A stretch of DNA of 59,768 nucleotides, taken from contig NZ_SLZR01000019.1 of assembly GCF_004341165.1 (NCBI RefSeq), forward strand, positions 1 through 59,768, given 5' to 3'. The notes below the pieces were generated by a model. The model had not been told where the DNA came from. It saw only the letters and a list, made by a program, of their open reading frames with translations, and did not search any database. This document shows, piece after piece, positions 24,463 through 35,251 of the stretch. Made by a program: the position numbers and the translations under genes. Position 1 is the first letter of the stretch. Every line of letters begins with the position of its first letter. The stretch is from Reinekea marinisedimentorum. GTDB lineage: Bacteria > Pseudomonadota > Gammaproteobacteria > Pseudomonadales > Natronospirillaceae.

Positions 24463-25427
24463 CTGCGTCTTTCTACGGCGATATCCGCCAGGCTGAGCAG
24501 GGCTTCTTTGTATTTGTTGTCGGCAAAGCCCTGTAAGGCATCTTTGGCAATTTGTGCATGTTTTTGCGCCAGAGCTTCCACATATTCAATCGATTCGTTG
24601 TTTTTAAGGATGGCCTGGACGGCTTCCAGCTGATCCAGACTGCCTTTGCGGATACAGCTGCGAATCAGTTTGGCGTCGTCATCGCTGCCATGCTCCATTG
24701 CATGAATCAACGGCAGGGTTGGCTTGCCCTCGGCCAGATCGTCGCCGACATTTTTGCCCAGAGCCTCGGCGTCTCCGCTGTAATCCAGCACGTCATCGAT
24801 CAGCTGGAATGCCAGGCCGAGATTCAGGCCATAAGCCGCCAGTGCTTCAATCTGTTCAGCGGAGCAGCCGGAGATAATGCCAGAGGTTTTGGCGGAAGCC
24901 TCGAACAGGATCGCCGTTTTGCCGGTGATCACATCCATATACTGGGCTTCAGTGGTATTCGGGTTTTTCACGTTCATCAGCTGCAGGACTTCACCTTCAG
25001 CGATTTTTCGGGTGGTGCTTGCCAGGCTGTTCATGACCTCCAGATTGGCGATCTTCACCAGCAGTTCGAAAGAACGGGCGTATAGAAAGTCGCCGACCAG
25101 AACGCTGGGTGCATTGCCCCACTTTGCGTTGGCTGTCTGACGGCCACGGCGCATGTCGGAGGTATCTACTACATCATCGTGCAGCAGGGTCGCGGTGTGC
25201 AGGAACTCGATCACCGTGGCCAGTTCACAGTGGGTTTCGCTGGTCTGGCCGTTCATGCCGGCGGTCAGCAGCACCAGGGTGGGGCGCATACGCTTGCCAC
25301 CGCTGGAGATGATATACTCCGCCACCTTCTCCACCATGGGGACGTGCGAGGCTAATTGCTGGTAAATGATGTTGTTGACGGTGTCGAAGTCGTCGGAAAC
25401 TGTCTGAAATACGGCTTTTGAGTCCAT
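24459..25427 (-). CDS. ispB: Octaprenyl diphosphate synthase (trans-polyprenyl synthetase)
   Basis: This 322-residue enzyme extends farnesyl diphosphate with isopentenyl diphosphate to form the ubiquinone side chain. The first aspartate-rich motif is L-L-H-D-D-V-V-D-T-S-D-M-R-R-G, the second F-Q-L-I-D-D-V-L-D-Y; G-G-K-R-M-R-P near residue 50 binds the diphosphate. Length and motifs are standard. It is divergent from rplU, the conserved gammaproteobacterial arrangement, and convergent with the PilZ gene. Chain length (C40 likely) is inferred. Confidence 0.96.
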   Translation of the reverse strand: MDSKAVFQTVSDDFDTVNNIIYQQLASHVPMVEKVAEYIISSGGKRMRPTLVLLTAGMNGQTSETHCELATVIEFLHTATLLHDDVVDTSDMRRGRQTANAKWGNAPSVLVGDFLYARSFELLVKIANLEVMNSLASTTRKIAEGEVLQLMNVKNPNTTEAQYMDVITGKTAILFEASAKTSGIISGCSAEQIEALAAYGLNLGLAFQLIDDVLDYSGDAEALGKNVGDDLAEGKPTLPLIHAMEHGSDDDAKLIRSCIRKGSLDQLEAVQAILKNNESIEYVEALAQKHAQIAKDALQGFADNKYKEALLSLADIAVERRS

Positions 25428-25507
25428 TTTTATAGGGTTCTGTGATTGGCTATTCTGTGGATGCTAGGGAGCACTCTATTTGCTGTCAAGATGGTTAAAA
25501 AAACGGC

Positions 25508-25536
25508 TTGCATAGAACTGGTTGAGTCCGTATTAT
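25508..25536 (+). promoter_or_regulatory. Predicted sigma-70 promoter of rplU-rpmA
   Basis: TTGCAT (25508-25513) and TATTAT (25531-25536) are separated by 17 bp, a good sigma-70 fit, about 120 bp upstream of the rplU start. A G/C-rich discriminator (CTGCGCCCC) follows, as is usual for growth-rate-regulated ribosomal genes. Confidence 0.55.
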
Positions 25537-25657
25537 CTGCGCCCCGATCGAAGTGCATCATTCCCTGCCATAGGGTGCCAACAGCGTAGGCGTCGCCTTT
25601 AGAAGCAGGTAGAAATGAATATTACGGTCGGTTAATTATTTAATTTTGGAGAATTAC

Positions 25658-25969
25658 ATGTACGCTGTAATCGTATCTGGCGGTAAGCAATACCGCGTCA
25701 GCGAAGGCCAAACGGTCAAGCTGGAAAAAATTGAAGCTGAAACTGGTGCTTCAATTGATTTCGAAAAAGTATTATTAGTAGCAGATGGCGACAAGATCAA
25801 TATCGGTCAGCCAACTGTTGCTGGTGCTAAAGTTACCGCTGAAATTGTTGCTCAGGGTCGTCACAAGAAAGTGAAAATCCTGAAGTTCAAGCGTCGTAAG
25901 CACCACATGAAGCAAATGGGCCACCGTCAGTGGTTCACTGAAGTTAAAATTACAGGCATTAGTGCATAA
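25658..25969 (+). CDS. rplU: 50S ribosomal protein L21
   Basis: The ATG at 25658 preceded by GGAG gives the standard 103-residue L21 ([14 protein letters not shown]). It contains the C-terminal [16 protein letters not shown] signature that contacts 23S rRNA. First gene of the rplU-rpmA operon, 13 bp ahead of rpmA. Confidence 0.98.
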   Translation: MYAVIVSGGKQYRVSEGQTVKLEKIEAETGASIDFEKVLLVADGDKINIGQPTVAGAKVTAEIVAQGRHKKVKILKFKRRKHHMKQMGHRQWFTEVKITGISA

Positions 25970-25982
25970 CGGGAGATAAATC

Positions 25983-26237
25983 ATGGCTCACAAGAAAGCT
26001 GGTGGTAGTACTCGCAACGGTCGTGACTCAGAAAGCAAACGTCTCGGCGTTAAAGCCTTTGGTGGTCAGACCGTTTCTGCAGGCTCTATTATTATTCGTC
26101 AACGTGGTACTCGTTTCCACGCTGGTGACAACGTAGGTATGGGCAAAGACCATACCCTGTTTGCGAAAGCAGATGGCAAGGTTGAATTCGTTGTAAAGGG
26201 TGCGGGCAACCGTAAGTACGTCAACATCGTTGCGTAA
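25983..26237 (+). CDS. rpmA: 50S ribosomal protein L27
   Basis: This 84-residue protein starts [16 protein letters not shown], the flexible N-terminus that reaches the peptidyl transferase centre, and has the family G-x-N-V-G-M-G-x-D-H-T-L motif. Co-transcribed with rplU and followed by an intrinsic terminator. Confidence 0.98.
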   Translation: MAHKKAGGSTRNGRDSESKRLGVKAFGGQTVSAGSIIIRQRGTRFHAGDNVGMGKDHTLFAKADGKVEFVVKGAGNRKYVNIVA

Positions 26238-26257
26238 TTAACACCCTGACCGAAAAG

Positions 26258-26287
26258 GCCTCGCTTTATAGCGGGGCTTTTTTGTTT
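26258..26287 (+). terminator. Intrinsic terminator after rpmA
   Basis: GCCTCGC (26258-26264) pairs with GCGGGGC (26271-26277) with one T-G wobble across a 6-nt loop, followed by six T (26278-26283). Confidence 0.85.
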
Positions 26288-26308
26288 CAGGTACTGGATA
26301 AATAAAAC

Positions 26309-26323
26309 GTCTGTAAAGCAGAC
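26309..26323 (+). repeat. Small hairpin next to the long stem upstream of obgE
   Basis: GTCTG-TAAAG-CAGAC forms a 5-bp stem with a 5-nt loop immediately before the long inverted repeat at 26329-26380. The left arm could alternatively pair with ACAGAC at 26382-26387, enclosing the long stem. Confidence 0.4.
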
Positions 26324-26328
26324 AGGCG

Positions 26329-26380
26329 GGCTATAGCTGGTGTTTTATTGAGCATCTCAAAAAAATACCAGCTATAGGCC
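26329..26380. repeat. Long near-perfect inverted repeat between rpmA and obgE
   Basis: The left arm starts GGCTATAGCTGGT and continues through GTTTTATTGA. It pairs with the right arm TCAAAAAAATACC-AGCTATAG-GCC around a GCATC loop. Only one A/A mismatch, one G-T wobble and one bulged G interrupt about 23 base pairs. It lies after the rpmA terminator and 44 bp before the obgE ATG, so it would sit in an obgE leader or act as a DNA cruciform. It lacks a downstream T-run in the obgE direction. It could be a miniature repetitive element or an RNase III site. Confidence 0.7.
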
Positions 26381-26411
26381 GACAGACAGATAAACTTAGC
26401 GGATCAGGTAA

Positions 26412-27623
<1,212 letters not shown>

Positions 27624-27638
27624 ATGGTGAATTTTTAG

Positions 27639-27673
27639 AAAAGCCTCAACCAGTAATGCTTGAGGCTTTTTTA
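27639..27673 (+). terminator. Intrinsic terminator after obgE
   Basis: AAAAGCCTCAA (27639-27649) pairs perfectly with TTGAGGCTTTT (27660-27670) across a 10-nt loop, with the T-run continuing through TTTTTTA. The proB start lies 56 bp further on. Confidence 0.9.
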
Positions 27674-27728
27674 TTGCTGTCCGGTTTCTTATAAAATCCC
27701 GGTTACGAATTGAATTGAAGGAAAGACA

Positions 27729-28853
27729 TTGGAACGCGCGCGCTTATCACTGACAAAGGGTCAACGTTGGGTCGTAAAAATAGGTTCTGCACTGCTGACG
27801 AATGATGGTGCAGGTCTGGATGTAAAGCGGATCCAGGGCTGGGTACAGCAGATGGCCGAGCTGAAGCAGGCAGGTGTTGATATTATTCTGGTCTCATCCG
27901 GTGCGGTTGCGGCCGGTATGACGCGGCTTGGCTGGTCTGAGCGCCCGGACAGTATGGAGCTGTTGCAGGCTGCCGCTGCCGTTGGGCAAACCAAGCTGGT
28001 ACAAACCTATGAAGATCTGTTCCAGCCATTTGGTCTGCATACGGCACAAGTCTTGTTAACCCATGAAGATCTTTCAGACCGTAAGCGCTACCTGAACGGC
28101 CGTAATACCTTGCGTGCGCTGCAGGAAATGCCGGTCATTCCGATTGTGAACGAAAACGATACCGTGGTGACCGATGAAATCCGCTTTGGTGATAACGATA
28201 CCTTGGGCGCTCTGGTGGCCAATCTGGTTGAAGCTGATGCCCTGATTCTGCTCACCGACCAGGATGGGCTGTACGATGCCGATCCGCGTTCAAACCCTGA
28301 TGCGCAGTTAATTGCGACGGCCAAATCGAATGACCCCCGGTTGGTATCTGTTGCCGGCGGTGGCGGTAAGCTGGGTCGTGGCGGTATGGCGACTAAGATC
28401 CGCGCGGCCCGTTTGGCTTCCCGCTCCGGTACCGTTACCGTGATTGCCGGTGGCCGTATTGAAAATGTCTTGTCACGGCTGCGGGCTGGCGAACAGGTGG
28501 GCACGCATCTGGTGCCGGATATGGAGCCAATTACCGCACGCAAGCAATGGCTGGCCGGGCACCTGCAAATGAAGGGTGAGCTGGTGATTGATGCCGGTGC
28601 CAGCAAGGCGTTGCTGAATAAGGGTAAAAGCCTGTTGCCGGTTGGCGTTAAAGCCGTATCCGGGCGCTTCCAGCGCGGAGAGTGTGTCGCCGTGGTGGAT
28701 GAATCTGGCCGTGTGATTGCTCGTGGTCTGGCCAATTACAGCGCGCTGGAGGCTTCGAAGATCTGCGGCCGCAACACCCAGCAGATTCAGCAGGTACTGG
28801 GCTATATCAGTGAACCTGAGCTGATCCACCGTGATAATCTGGTGGTTCTCTGA
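27729..28853 (+). CDS. proB: Glutamate 5-kinase
   Basis: This 374-residue enzyme phosphorylates glutamate in the first step of proline synthesis. The amino-acid-kinase domain (about 1-260) has [17 protein letters not shown] and N-E-N-D-T-V; the C-terminal PUA domain starts near residue 280. A TTG start at 27729 follows AAGGAAAG. It sits downstream of obgE as in Pseudomonas. proA is not in the window. Confidence 0.96.
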   Translation: MERARLSLTKGQRWVVKIGSALLTNDGAGLDVKRIQGWVQQMAELKQAGVDIILVSSGAVAAGMTRLGWSERPDSMELLQAAAAVGQTKLVQTYEDLFQPFGLHTAQVLLTHEDLSDRKRYLNGRNTLRALQEMPVIPIVNENDTVVTDEIRFGDNDTLGALVANLVEADALILLTDQDGLYDADPRSNPDAQLIATAKSNDPRLVSVAGGGGKLGRGGMATKIRAARLASRSGTVTVIAGGRIENVLSRLRAGEQVGTHLVPDMEPITARKQWLAGHLQMKGELVIDAGASKALLNKGKSLLPVGVKAVSGRFQRGECVAVVDESGRVIARGLANYSALEASKICGRNTQQIQQVLGYISEPELIHRDNLVVL

Positions 28854-28892
28854 ACGGGCGTTTGCCGGTTACCAACCTCTGAGGTGTTTGTT

Positions 28893-29480
28893 ATGAAGCG
28901 ATGTGGCTGGTGTGGTGAAGACGCTCAGTATCAGCGCTATCACGATACTGTTTGGGGTCGCCCTGAGCGTTGTGGTCGTGAACTGTTCAAGAAGCTGTGT
29001 CTCGATGGTCAGCAGGCCGGACTCAGCTGGATCACCATTCTGCGTAAGCAGGAGGCCTATGAGCGGGCGTTCTTTGATTTCGACCCGGAACAGATGGCGC
29101 TGATGACCGAGGCTGATATTGAGCAGCAAATGCAGAATACCGCCATTGTGCGTAACCGCCTTAAAATAGAGTCCCTTATTCGCAATGCCCGGGCCTATCT
29201 GAATTATGAACAGCAGGGCGATTTTGCTGAATTTATCTGGTCGTTTGTGGGTGGTGCGCCGATTGTGAATCACTGGCAGAGCCTGTCGGATGTGCCGGCA
29301 CAGACGGCGGAGAGCGTGGCGATGTCTAAGGCTCTGAAGAAGCTTGGTTTTAATTTTGTGGGGCCAACCATCTGTTATGCGTTCATGCAGGCCTGTGGTC
29401 TGGTTATCGATCACCTGACGGATTGCAGCAGTTATACCGACTGTAAGCAGCTGGCGCAGGGTTTTAGCTTAACGGATTAA
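28893..29480 (+). CDS. tag: DNA-3-methyladenine glycosylase I
   Basis: ATG at 28893 (GAGGTG 6 bp upstream) gives 195 residues beginning M-K-R-C-G-W-C-G-E-D, followed by Y-H-D-T-V-W-G-R-P. Both contain the zinc/structural and substrate residues of the Tag family. The helix-hairpin region S-W-x-T-I-L-R-K-Q and C-terminal Y-A-F-M-Q-A are conserved. It removes 3-methyladenine from alkylated DNA. A C-terminal H-x-x-D-C is also present. It follows proB by 39 bp and could share its transcript. Confidence 0.95.
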   Translation: MKRCGWCGEDAQYQRYHDTVWGRPERCGRELFKKLCLDGQQAGLSWITILRKQEAYERAFFDFDPEQMALMTEADIEQQMQNTAIVRNRLKIESLIRNARAYLNYEQQGDFAEFIWSFVGGAPIVNHWQSLSDVPAQTAESVAMSKALKKLGFNFVGPTICYAFMQACGLVIDHLTDCSSYTDCKQLAQGFSLTD

Positions 29481-29492
29481 GGGGCAGGCAAA

Positions 29493-29513
29493 GACGCGCC
29501 TGACCGGCGCGTC
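29493..29513. terminator. Bidirectional hairpin between tag and corC
   Basis: GACGCGCC (29493-29500) pairs perfectly with GGCGCGTC (29506-29513) over a 5-nt loop, in the 44-bp gap between convergent stops. T-rich sequence (GGTTTT) follows on the plus side and is weaker on the other. Confidence 0.6.
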
Positions 29514-29524
29514 GATAGGTTTTA

Positions 29525-30382
29525 TCAGCTGACAAACCGGACTTCAAAAGAGCGAACCCGGCGGTTGTCTGCCGTGGTGACGCGTACTTCCAAAGCGCCA
29601 ATCTGAATGGTGTCGTCCCGCTTGGGAACACGCCCGAAATGGTGCATCACGATACCGCCGATGGTGTCGAACTCTTCGTCGCTGAAATCGGTCGCAAAGT
29701 GGTCGTTAAAGTCGTCAATCGGGGTGAGCGCCTGCACGACGTAAGAGCCGTTACCGGTAGAGGAAATGTTGGTGATGGTTTCATCGTCGTGTTCGTCTTC
29801 GATTTCGCCGACAATTTCTTCCAGTACGTCTTCAATGGTCACCAAGCCGGAAATGCCGCGGTATTCATCAACGACAATGGCCATGTGATTGCGGTTCATG
29901 CGGAAATCGCGCAGCAGTACGTTAACCCGCTTGCTTTCAGGCACAAAGGTTACGTTGCGGATGATCTCTTTCACATGCCTTTGCATGGCTTCTTCGTTGA
30001 AGTCGTGCTTCAGCGTCAGGGCCAGCATGTCTTTTGCTAATAATACGCCGACGACCTCGTCCGGGCTTTCACCGAGCACGGGAAAGCGGGAATGGCCGGA
30101 TTCAACGACTTTAGTAGCCCACTGCTTAACACTTTCATCGTGCTCAAGGCAGGCCATTTGTGAGCGCGGAATCATAATGTCCCGCACGTGGAGGTCAGAA
30201 ACATTCATTGCGCCGTGAATAATGCGCAGTGAATCATCGTCAAGAATCTTATTTTGATGTGCTTCCTGGATGATCGCGAGCAGATCTTCTCTGTCTTTCG
30301 GCTCCCCGGTAAAAGCGTCTCCCAGTCGTTCAAGAAATGTCTTTTTACCGGGGTTTCTACTACTCGGTCGTTCGTCACTCAT
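29525..30382 (-). CDS. corC: CorC/HlyC-family CBS-domain protein
   Basis: This 285-residue cytoplasmic protein has two CBS domains (about 65-185: V-R-D-I-M-I-P-R-S and [15 protein letters not shown]) and a C-terminal CorC_HlyC domain (about 200-285). The DUF21 membrane domain is absent, as in YbeX. It is linked to Mg2+/Co2+ efflux and to ribosome metabolism in Enterobacteria. It is the last gene of miaB-ybeZ-ybeY-corC; lnt, its usual downstream neighbour, is missing here and tag faces it instead. Confidence 0.94.
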   Translation of the reverse strand: MSDERPSSRNPGKKTFLERLGDAFTGEPKDREDLLAIIQEAHQNKILDDDSLRIIHGAMNVSDLHVRDIMIPRSQMACLEHDESVKQWATKVVESGHSRFPVLGESPDEVVGVLLAKDMLALTLKHDFNEEAMQRHVKEIIRNVTFVPESKRVNVLLRDFRMNRNHMAIVVDEYRGISGLVTIEDVLEEIVGEIEDEHDDETITNISSTGNGSYVVQALTPIDDFNDHFATDFSDEEFDTIGGIVMHHFGRVPKRDDTIQIGALEVRVTTADNRRVRSFEVRFVS

Positions 30383-30395
30383 TGTGGTTGTGTCC

Positions 30396-30866
30396 TCAGT
30401 GGTCAGTTAAATATGGATCCGGAATGGCCAGTGTTGCCAGAATTTCCCGTTCCAGTTGTTCCATAATTACGGCTTCTTCATCGGTCAGGTGGTCATACCC
30501 CAACAGGTGCAGTGTGCCGTGAATTACCATATGAGCCCAGTGGTTTTCTTCGGGCTTATCTTGTTGTTGTGCTTCTTGCTGGATTATGGGGGCACAAATT
30601 ACTAAATCACCCAGCAAATGGTTAATTTCTGATTCCGGAATGCCCGGAGGTGCTTCAAAGGGGAAAGACAGCACGTTGGTTGGCTTGTCTTTGCCGCGGT
30701 ATTGCGCGTTCAGTTCCTGGCTTTCCGGTGCATCGACCAGACGAATGCTGACTTCTGCTTCGCTGCGGCGACCTTCAAGTGCCGCGCTGAGCCAGCGGGA
30801 AAACGCCGACTCGGCCGGCGTAGAAAAATTTTCTGCAGCGTTCTGCAGATCAAGTGTTATGTTCAT
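30396..30866 (-). CDS. ybeY: Endoribonuclease YbeY
   Basis: This 156-residue metalloprotein has the [11 protein letters not shown] zinc motif (three histidines, near residue 115-125) and N-V-L-S-F-P-F. It is involved in 16S rRNA 3' maturation and ribosome quality control. It overlaps ybeZ by 4 bp (ATGA), so translation is probably coupled. Confidence 0.96.
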   Translation of the reverse strand: MNITLDLQNAAENFSTPAESAFSRWLSAALEGRRSEAEVSIRLVDAPESQELNAQYRGKDKPTNVLSFPFEAPPGIPESEINHLLGDLVICAPIIQQEAQQQDKPEENHWAHMVIHGTLHLLGYDHLTDEEAVIMEQLEREILATLAIPDPYLTDH

Positions 30867-31903
30867 TCCTGCTCTTTTGATTCGTAGGCATCGACAATGC
30901 GTTGCACCAGTGGGTGACGCACCACGTCCGCGGAGTCAAAATGGGTGAAGCTGATGCCGGGAACATCGGCGAGGACTTCCAGGGCATGGCGTAAACCGGA
31001 TGACTGGCCGCGCGGCAGGTCGATCTGGGTTGGGTCGCCGGTAATAACAGCGGTCGAACCAAAGCCGATGCGGGTCAGGAACATCTTCATCTGTTCCCGG
31101 GTGGTGTTCTGGCTTTCATCCAGAATGATGAAGGAATGGCTGAGCGTTCGGCCACGCATGTACGCCAGCGGCGCTACTTCGATGACATTGCGTTCAATCA
31201 GCCGGTCGACCTTTTCAAAGCCGAGCATGTCGTAAAGCGCATCGTAAAGCGGGCGCAGGTACGGGTCGACTTTCTGGCTCAGATCGCCGGGCAGGAAGCC
31301 GAGCTTTTCACCGGCTTCGACTGCAGGTCGAACCAGCAGAATTCTGCGTACTTCATCCTGTTGCAGGGCCTGAACAGCGCAGGCCACCGCCAGATAGGTT
31401 TTACCGGTACCGGCCGGGCCTACCCCGAAATTAATGTCGTGGTTGAGTACATTATGAACATAACGCTTCTGGTTGCCGCCACGCGGACGAACGACCAGCT
31501 TAGGCGTGTGCACAACATAGAGTTTGTCGTCATGCATCTTCGGCGCAGGGCTGCTCTGGCGCAGGCTGTTGGTCTCAGAGGGCTGCAGGCTCAGATGGAT
31601 GGCATCCGGCGTTAAATCGCGGCTGCCTCTGGTTTCCTGGTACAGCTGCTTCAACGCTGTTTCCGCGATGGCAATTTGCTCGGGTTCGCCCCGCACTTCA
31701 AACTGATTGCCCCGGTTATGAATGCGCACATCGAGCCGCTCGGCAATCATTTTCAGATTGTCGTTGGCCAGGCCGCACAGGGATGCAAGGCGTTGTGGGT
31801 GATCGGGTTCTAATGCGAATTTTACTGAGGAGACAATGGCGCCGGGCCTGTCTTCGACCGAAGGGTTGTTCAAATGGGGTAGTTCCTTAGATGTTTGACT
31901 CAA
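30863..31903 (-). CDS. ybeZ: PhoH-like ATPase YbeZ
   Basis: This protein of up to 346 residues has an N-terminal KH-like region and a PhoH ATPase domain with Walker A G-P-A-G-T-G-K-T and Walker [12 protein letters not shown]. Family members partner with YbeY in RNA metabolism. The TTG start at 31903 lacks a good ribosome binding site; a second TTG at 31873 follows AAGGA with 9-bp spacing and may be the real start, shortening the protein by 10 residues. Upstream gene miaB ends about 100 bp away. Confidence 0.93.
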   Translation of the reverse strand: MSQTSKELPHLNNPSVEDRPGAIVSSVKFALEPDHPQRLASLCGLANDNLKMIAERLDVRIHNRGNQFEVRGEPEQIAIAETALKQLYQETRGSRDLTPDAIHLSLQPSETNSLRQSSPAPKMHDDKLYVVHTPKLVVRPRGGNQKRYVHNVLNHDINFGVGPAGTGKTYLAVACAVQALQQDEVRRILLVRPAVEAGEKLGFLPGDLSQKVDPYLRPLYDALYDMLGFEKVDRLIERNVIEVAPLAYMRGRTLSHSFIILDESQNTTREQMKMFLTRIGFGSTAVITGDPTQIDLPRGQSSGLRHALEVLADVPGISFTHFDSADVVRHPLVQRIVDAYESKEQE

Positions 31904-32001
31904 GAATACCCAGCATAGATGTCATGTCAAAAAGTCTTTTAGTAAAACTGGTCGATTTTCAGACAAAACAGCTATAACCGGGTGCTTCGTAGCGTTAAAC
32001 C

Positions 32002-33360
32002 TTAATAAGCCAGGTCCGCGTTGATAATTTCACCGCGCAGGCTGTTGGCGTAGGCATCGGTGATGCGTACCTGTACAAACTTGCCGATCAGCTCGTCATC
32101 ATCGCAGGTGAAGTAGGTGTTGCGGTTGTTTTCGGTACGACCATAAAGATCTTCAACATCGCGCTCGCTGCGGCCTGCCACCAGAACAATCTGGGTGGTA
32201 CCCACCATGCGTCGGGCAATCTGCGCTGCCTGCTGGTTAATGCGCTGTTGCAGGATGCTCAGGCGCTGCTTTTTGGTGTCTTCGGGCAGATCACACTCGT
32301 ATTCCGCCGCCGGAGTGCCCGGACGTGCGCTGAATATGAAGCTGAATGAGTGATCGAAGCCAATACGCTGAATCAGGTTCATGGTGTCTTCAAAATCCTG
32401 ATCTGTTTCGCCGGGGAAGCCCACAATAAAATCGGAAGAGAAGCTGATATCCGGGCGGTTGGCGCGGATGCGCTCCATCTTTTCAATGTACTCTTCAACC
32501 TTATGGCCGCGCTTCATCGCTGCCAGAATGGTGTCAGAGCCGCTCTGTACCGGCAGGTGCAGGTGACTGACCAGCTCAGGGACTTCTTTGTAGATGTCGA
32601 TCATGCTGTCGGTATATTCAACCGGGTGACTGGTGGTGAAGCGGATGCGGTCAATGCCATCAATGTGAGAGGACAGGGTAATCAGCTCTGCCAGATCGGC
32701 GATGCTGCCGTCGTGTTTTTCACCACGGTAAGCGTTGACGTTCTGCCCCAGGAAGTTAATTTCCCGAACGCCCTGTTCAGCCAGGTGCATGACCTCGGCC
32801 AGTACATCATCGAATGGTCGGCTGACTTCTTCGCCACGCGTATAAGGCACAACACAGTAAGTGCAGTATTTTGAGCAGCCTTCCATAACGGAAACGAAGG
32901 CTGAGATGCCATCACTTGAGGGTGCTGGCAGGTGATCAAACTTTTCGATCTCAGGGAAGGTGATGTCGACCATAGCAATGCGGCCATTTTTGGGGGCTGC
33001 GGCATCGGTTGCATCAATCATCTTAGGCAAACGGTGTAGGGTTTGCGGGCCGAAGATCAGGTCAACATAGGGGGCTCGCTTAGAGATAGCTTCGCCTTCC
33101 TGTGAAGCTACGCAGCCGCCGACACCGATCTTAAGGTCAGGATTCTTGTCTTTCAGTGATTTCCAGCGGCCCAGTTGATGGAACACCTTTTCCTGAGCTT
33201 TTTCACGAATGGAGCAGGTATTCAGCAGAATGACATCTGCTTCATTCTCATCATTCGTCAGCACATAACCATGGCTGTCATTCAGTAAGTCGCCCATGCG
33301 TGATGAGTCGTACTCGTTCATTTGGCAACCGTGAGTTTTGATAAAGAGTTTTTTGGTCAT
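32002..33360 (-). CDS. miaB: tRNA-2-methylthio-N6-dimethylallyladenosine synthase
   Basis: This 452-residue radical-SAM methylthiotransferase has three parts: the N-terminal UPF0004 domain with cysteines in H-G-C-Q-M-N-E, C-S-I-R-E and G-G-C-V-A; the radical-SAM cluster C-S-K-Y-C-T-Y-C; and a C-terminal TRAM domain. It adds the methylthio group to i6A37 of tRNAs reading UNN codons. It heads the miaB-ybeZYX cluster. Divergent from the DUF1820 gene. Confidence 0.97.
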   Translation of the reverse strand: MTKKLFIKTHGCQMNEYDSSRMGDLLNDSHGYVLTNDENEADVILLNTCSIREKAQEKVFHQLGRWKSLKDKNPDLKIGVGGCVASQEGEAISKRAPYVDLIFGPQTLHRLPKMIDATDAAAPKNGRIAMVDITFPEIEKFDHLPAPSSDGISAFVSVMEGCSKYCTYCVVPYTRGEEVSRPFDDVLAEVMHLAEQGVREINFLGQNVNAYRGEKHDGSIADLAELITLSSHIDGIDRIRFTTSHPVEYTDSMIDIYKEVPELVSHLHLPVQSGSDTILAAMKRGHKVEEYIEKMERIRANRPDISFSSDFIVGFPGETDQDFEDTMNLIQRIGFDHSFSFIFSARPGTPAAEYECDLPEDTKKQRLSILQQRINQQAAQIARRMVGTTQIVLVAGRSERDVEDLYGRTENNRNTYFTCDDDELIGKFVQVRITDAYANSLRGEIINADLAY

Positions 33361-33507
33361 TGCTACTTTTAGGGTCTGAAAATATGAAGGCGCGAAATTA
33401 TACCTGCGGCTGGGTAAATTCCAAACAAACTCTGTAAATATCGGTTTTAGTGTGTAGACTTACGCCGGAATTTTTGACCCCCAGTAACAGGTAGCACGCT
33501 AAAGTTT

Positions 33508-33834
33508 ATGAAGCCAAAGAAGTCTATTTATCGCGTTATTTTTGTGAATCAGGAAAAACTGTACGAAATATACTGCAGCCAGGTTTTTCAAAGTGATATG
33601 TACGGGTTCATTGAGGTTGAAGAGCTGATTTTTGGTGAACGCAGTCAGCTGTTGGTCGACCCGGGTGAGGAGCGGCTGCAGAGCGAATTCGCCGGAGTGA
33701 AGCGTTCCTATATCCCTATGCCTTCAATCGTCCGGATTGATGAGGTTGAGAAGGAAGGGACGCCCAAAGTAACTGACTCTAAAGGATCCAATATTTCAGC
33801 CTTTCCTGGCGCTATGCCCAAGAAAACTGACTAG
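33508..33834 (+). CDS. DUF1820-family protein
   Basis: This 108-residue soluble protein starts M-K-P-K-K-S-I-Y-R-V-I-F-V-N-Q, with Y-E-I-Y-C-S-Q-V-F-Q-S-D-M-Y-G-F-I-E-V-E-E and Y-I-P-M-P-S-I-V-R-I-D-E-V. This is the conserved core of DUF1820 proteins, which in gammaproteobacteria are generally found next to miaB or in similar core contexts. Function is unknown. The last 25 residues are low complexity. Followed by a strong terminator. Confidence 0.88.
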   Translation: MKPKKSIYRVIFVNQEKLYEIYCSQVFQSDMYGFIEVEELIFGERSQLLVDPGEERLQSEFAGVKRSYIPMPSIVRIDEVEKEGTPKVTDSKGSNISAFPGAMPKKTD

Positions 33835-33851
33835 TCAAAACCCTATATCCG

Positions 33852-33881
33852 GGCCCTGAAACCTCAGGGCCACAGCTTTTT
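33852..33881 (+). terminator. Intrinsic terminator after the DUF1820 gene
   Basis: GGCCCTG (33852-33858) pairs with CAGGGCC (33865-33871) over a 6-nt loop; CTTTTT follows at 33876-33881. Confidence 0.8.
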
Positions 33882-34130
33882 ACGGCAGGCTGCTGTTTAG
33901 AAACCGCATTCAACACGTCAGCGTAACGGTTCGTTATCGTAAAAAAGTAGGGTTAAATATCGCTGCAGGCCTCGATTTTAGCGGTGTATCTGCCAGCTCA
34001 CCGTTCTGGAACTATATGATGAATGGAGAATCCAACCCCTCGGGCTATAATTACTGGTGAATTCAGTTGTTATTCAGCCGATAGACCTAATGTATACAGA
34101 CGTTAGTTAATCGAGATTTGGAGGTGACGT

Positions 34131-34250
34131 ATGGTTATTGCGATTTTGGCCATTTGTGCTGGGGTGCTGTTAGCCTATTCACAGCAAAGCAACCAGGCTG
34201 CCAAGCCGGTGCCCATTAAAATTGAACGCGACGAAGACAAGCGCCGTTAA
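34131..34250 (+). CDS. 39-residue single-span membrane microprotein
   Basis: ATG at 34131 is preceded by an excellent TTGGAGGTGA site 5-10 bp upstream and ends in TAA at 34248-34250. The peptide has one hydrophobic segment (M-V-I-A-I-L-A-I-C-A-G-V-L-L-A-Y) and a charged tail with I-E-R-D-E-D-K-R-R. It is a classic bacterial small membrane protein: N-terminal helix, cytoplasmic charged end. It stands alone between the DUF1820 terminator and the Bax-like gene. I do not recognise a family. The strong ribosome binding site and amphipathic layout argue for translation. Confidence 0.6.
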   Translation: MVIAILAICAGVLLAYSQQSNQAAKPVPIKIERDEDKRR

Positions 34251-34345
34251 TACATAATCTGTAGCTGCTCATAGGGTGGTTGATTGAGATTTGAGCAGCT
34301 TTGCTTATAATCGCGCGCCCTTTGTCTAATGAGTGAAGCGCTACA

Positions 34346-35161
34346 GTGAAACTTTCCTTATTGAATATTCTTGTTGTTGCCGGTCTGGCTGTGAGCCCTT
34401 TGCAGGCGCTGGCAAACAATTCTGATTCGGCAGAGCCTGTCATGGCTGCCGAAACCGTTGAGCTGCCTGAAATGGCGGCCATTGAGAATGTTCAGGAAAA
34501 GAAAGAAACCTTTTTCGCCTTCCTGGACCCGATTGTTGCCTCTGTTAATGAGCGTATTCAGGCCGAGCGAGCCTGGCTTAAGGTAGTCGAGCAAAAATTT
34601 AAGCGCAACGAAGTGCTCGACTACTGGCAGCAGTCTTTGCTGAACGAGCTGCTTGCCTACTACAAGGTCGACGAGCCAGCCGGATCATCAGCCTCCTTTG
34701 CAGAGCTCTACCGAAAGGTAGACACCATCCCCGCGTCACTGGTTTTGGCGCAGGCTGCTAACGAGAGCGCCTGGGGAACCAGCCGCTTTGCCGTGGAGGG
34801 CAATAACCTGTTCGGTCAGTGGTGCTTTGTGAAGGGGTGTGGCCTGGTGCCGTCCGGCCGTGCAACAGATGCTTCTCATGAGGTGAGGGTGTTCGATTCA
34901 GTCACCGAGTCTGTAGAGGGTTATTTCCGTAACCTGAATACCCACGATCAATACGCATCATTGCGCTCTATCCGCGCGGAATTGCGCAGGTTAACGATTC
35001 CGCTGGACAGTACATACTTAGCCTGGGGTCTGGAAGGCTACAGCAGCCGGGGTGAGCACTATATTCAGGAGTTGATCGATATGATCCAGTTTAATCGGCT
35101 GCAAACCTACGATCAGCCCGCTTTTTATGCGTTTAACGGTGTTTCTGTTCAGTTCGATTAA
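34346..35161 (+). CDS. Bax-like secreted N-acetylglucosaminidase
   Basis: This 271-residue protein has a signal peptide (cleaved near A-L-A-N, residue 24) and a C-terminal glucosaminidase domain (about 115-260). That domain contains L-V-L-A-Q-A-A-N-E-S-A-W-G-T-S-R-F, whose glutamate is the catalytic residue of family GH73, and G-N-N-L-F-G-Q-W-C-F. This matches the Bax group of periplasmic peptidoglycan hydrolases. Two cysteines flank the W-C-F-V-K-G-C segment and may form a disulfide. The GTG start at 34346 has only a weak upstream site. Monocistronic. Confidence 0.88.
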   Translation: MKLSLLNILVVAGLAVSPLQALANNSDSAEPVMAAETVELPEMAAIENVQEKKETFFAFLDPIVASVNERIQAERAWLKVVEQKFKRNEVLDYWQQSLLNELLAYYKVDEPAGSSASFAELYRKVDTIPASLVLAQAANESAWGTSRFAVEGNNLFGQWCFVKGCGLVPSGRATDASHEVRVFDSVTESVEGYFRNLNTHDQYASLRSIRAELRRLTIPLDSTYLAWGLEGYSSRGEHYIQELIDMIQFNRLQTYDQPAFYAFNGVSVQFD

Positions 35162-35251
35162 GTCTCTGCCGTATAAATAGCTATTTCCGGATTGGTAAAT
35201 CCTTTCTGTTTCGAGTAAAACAGTGTCTCTTTTACCTGTTTGGAGTGCATT

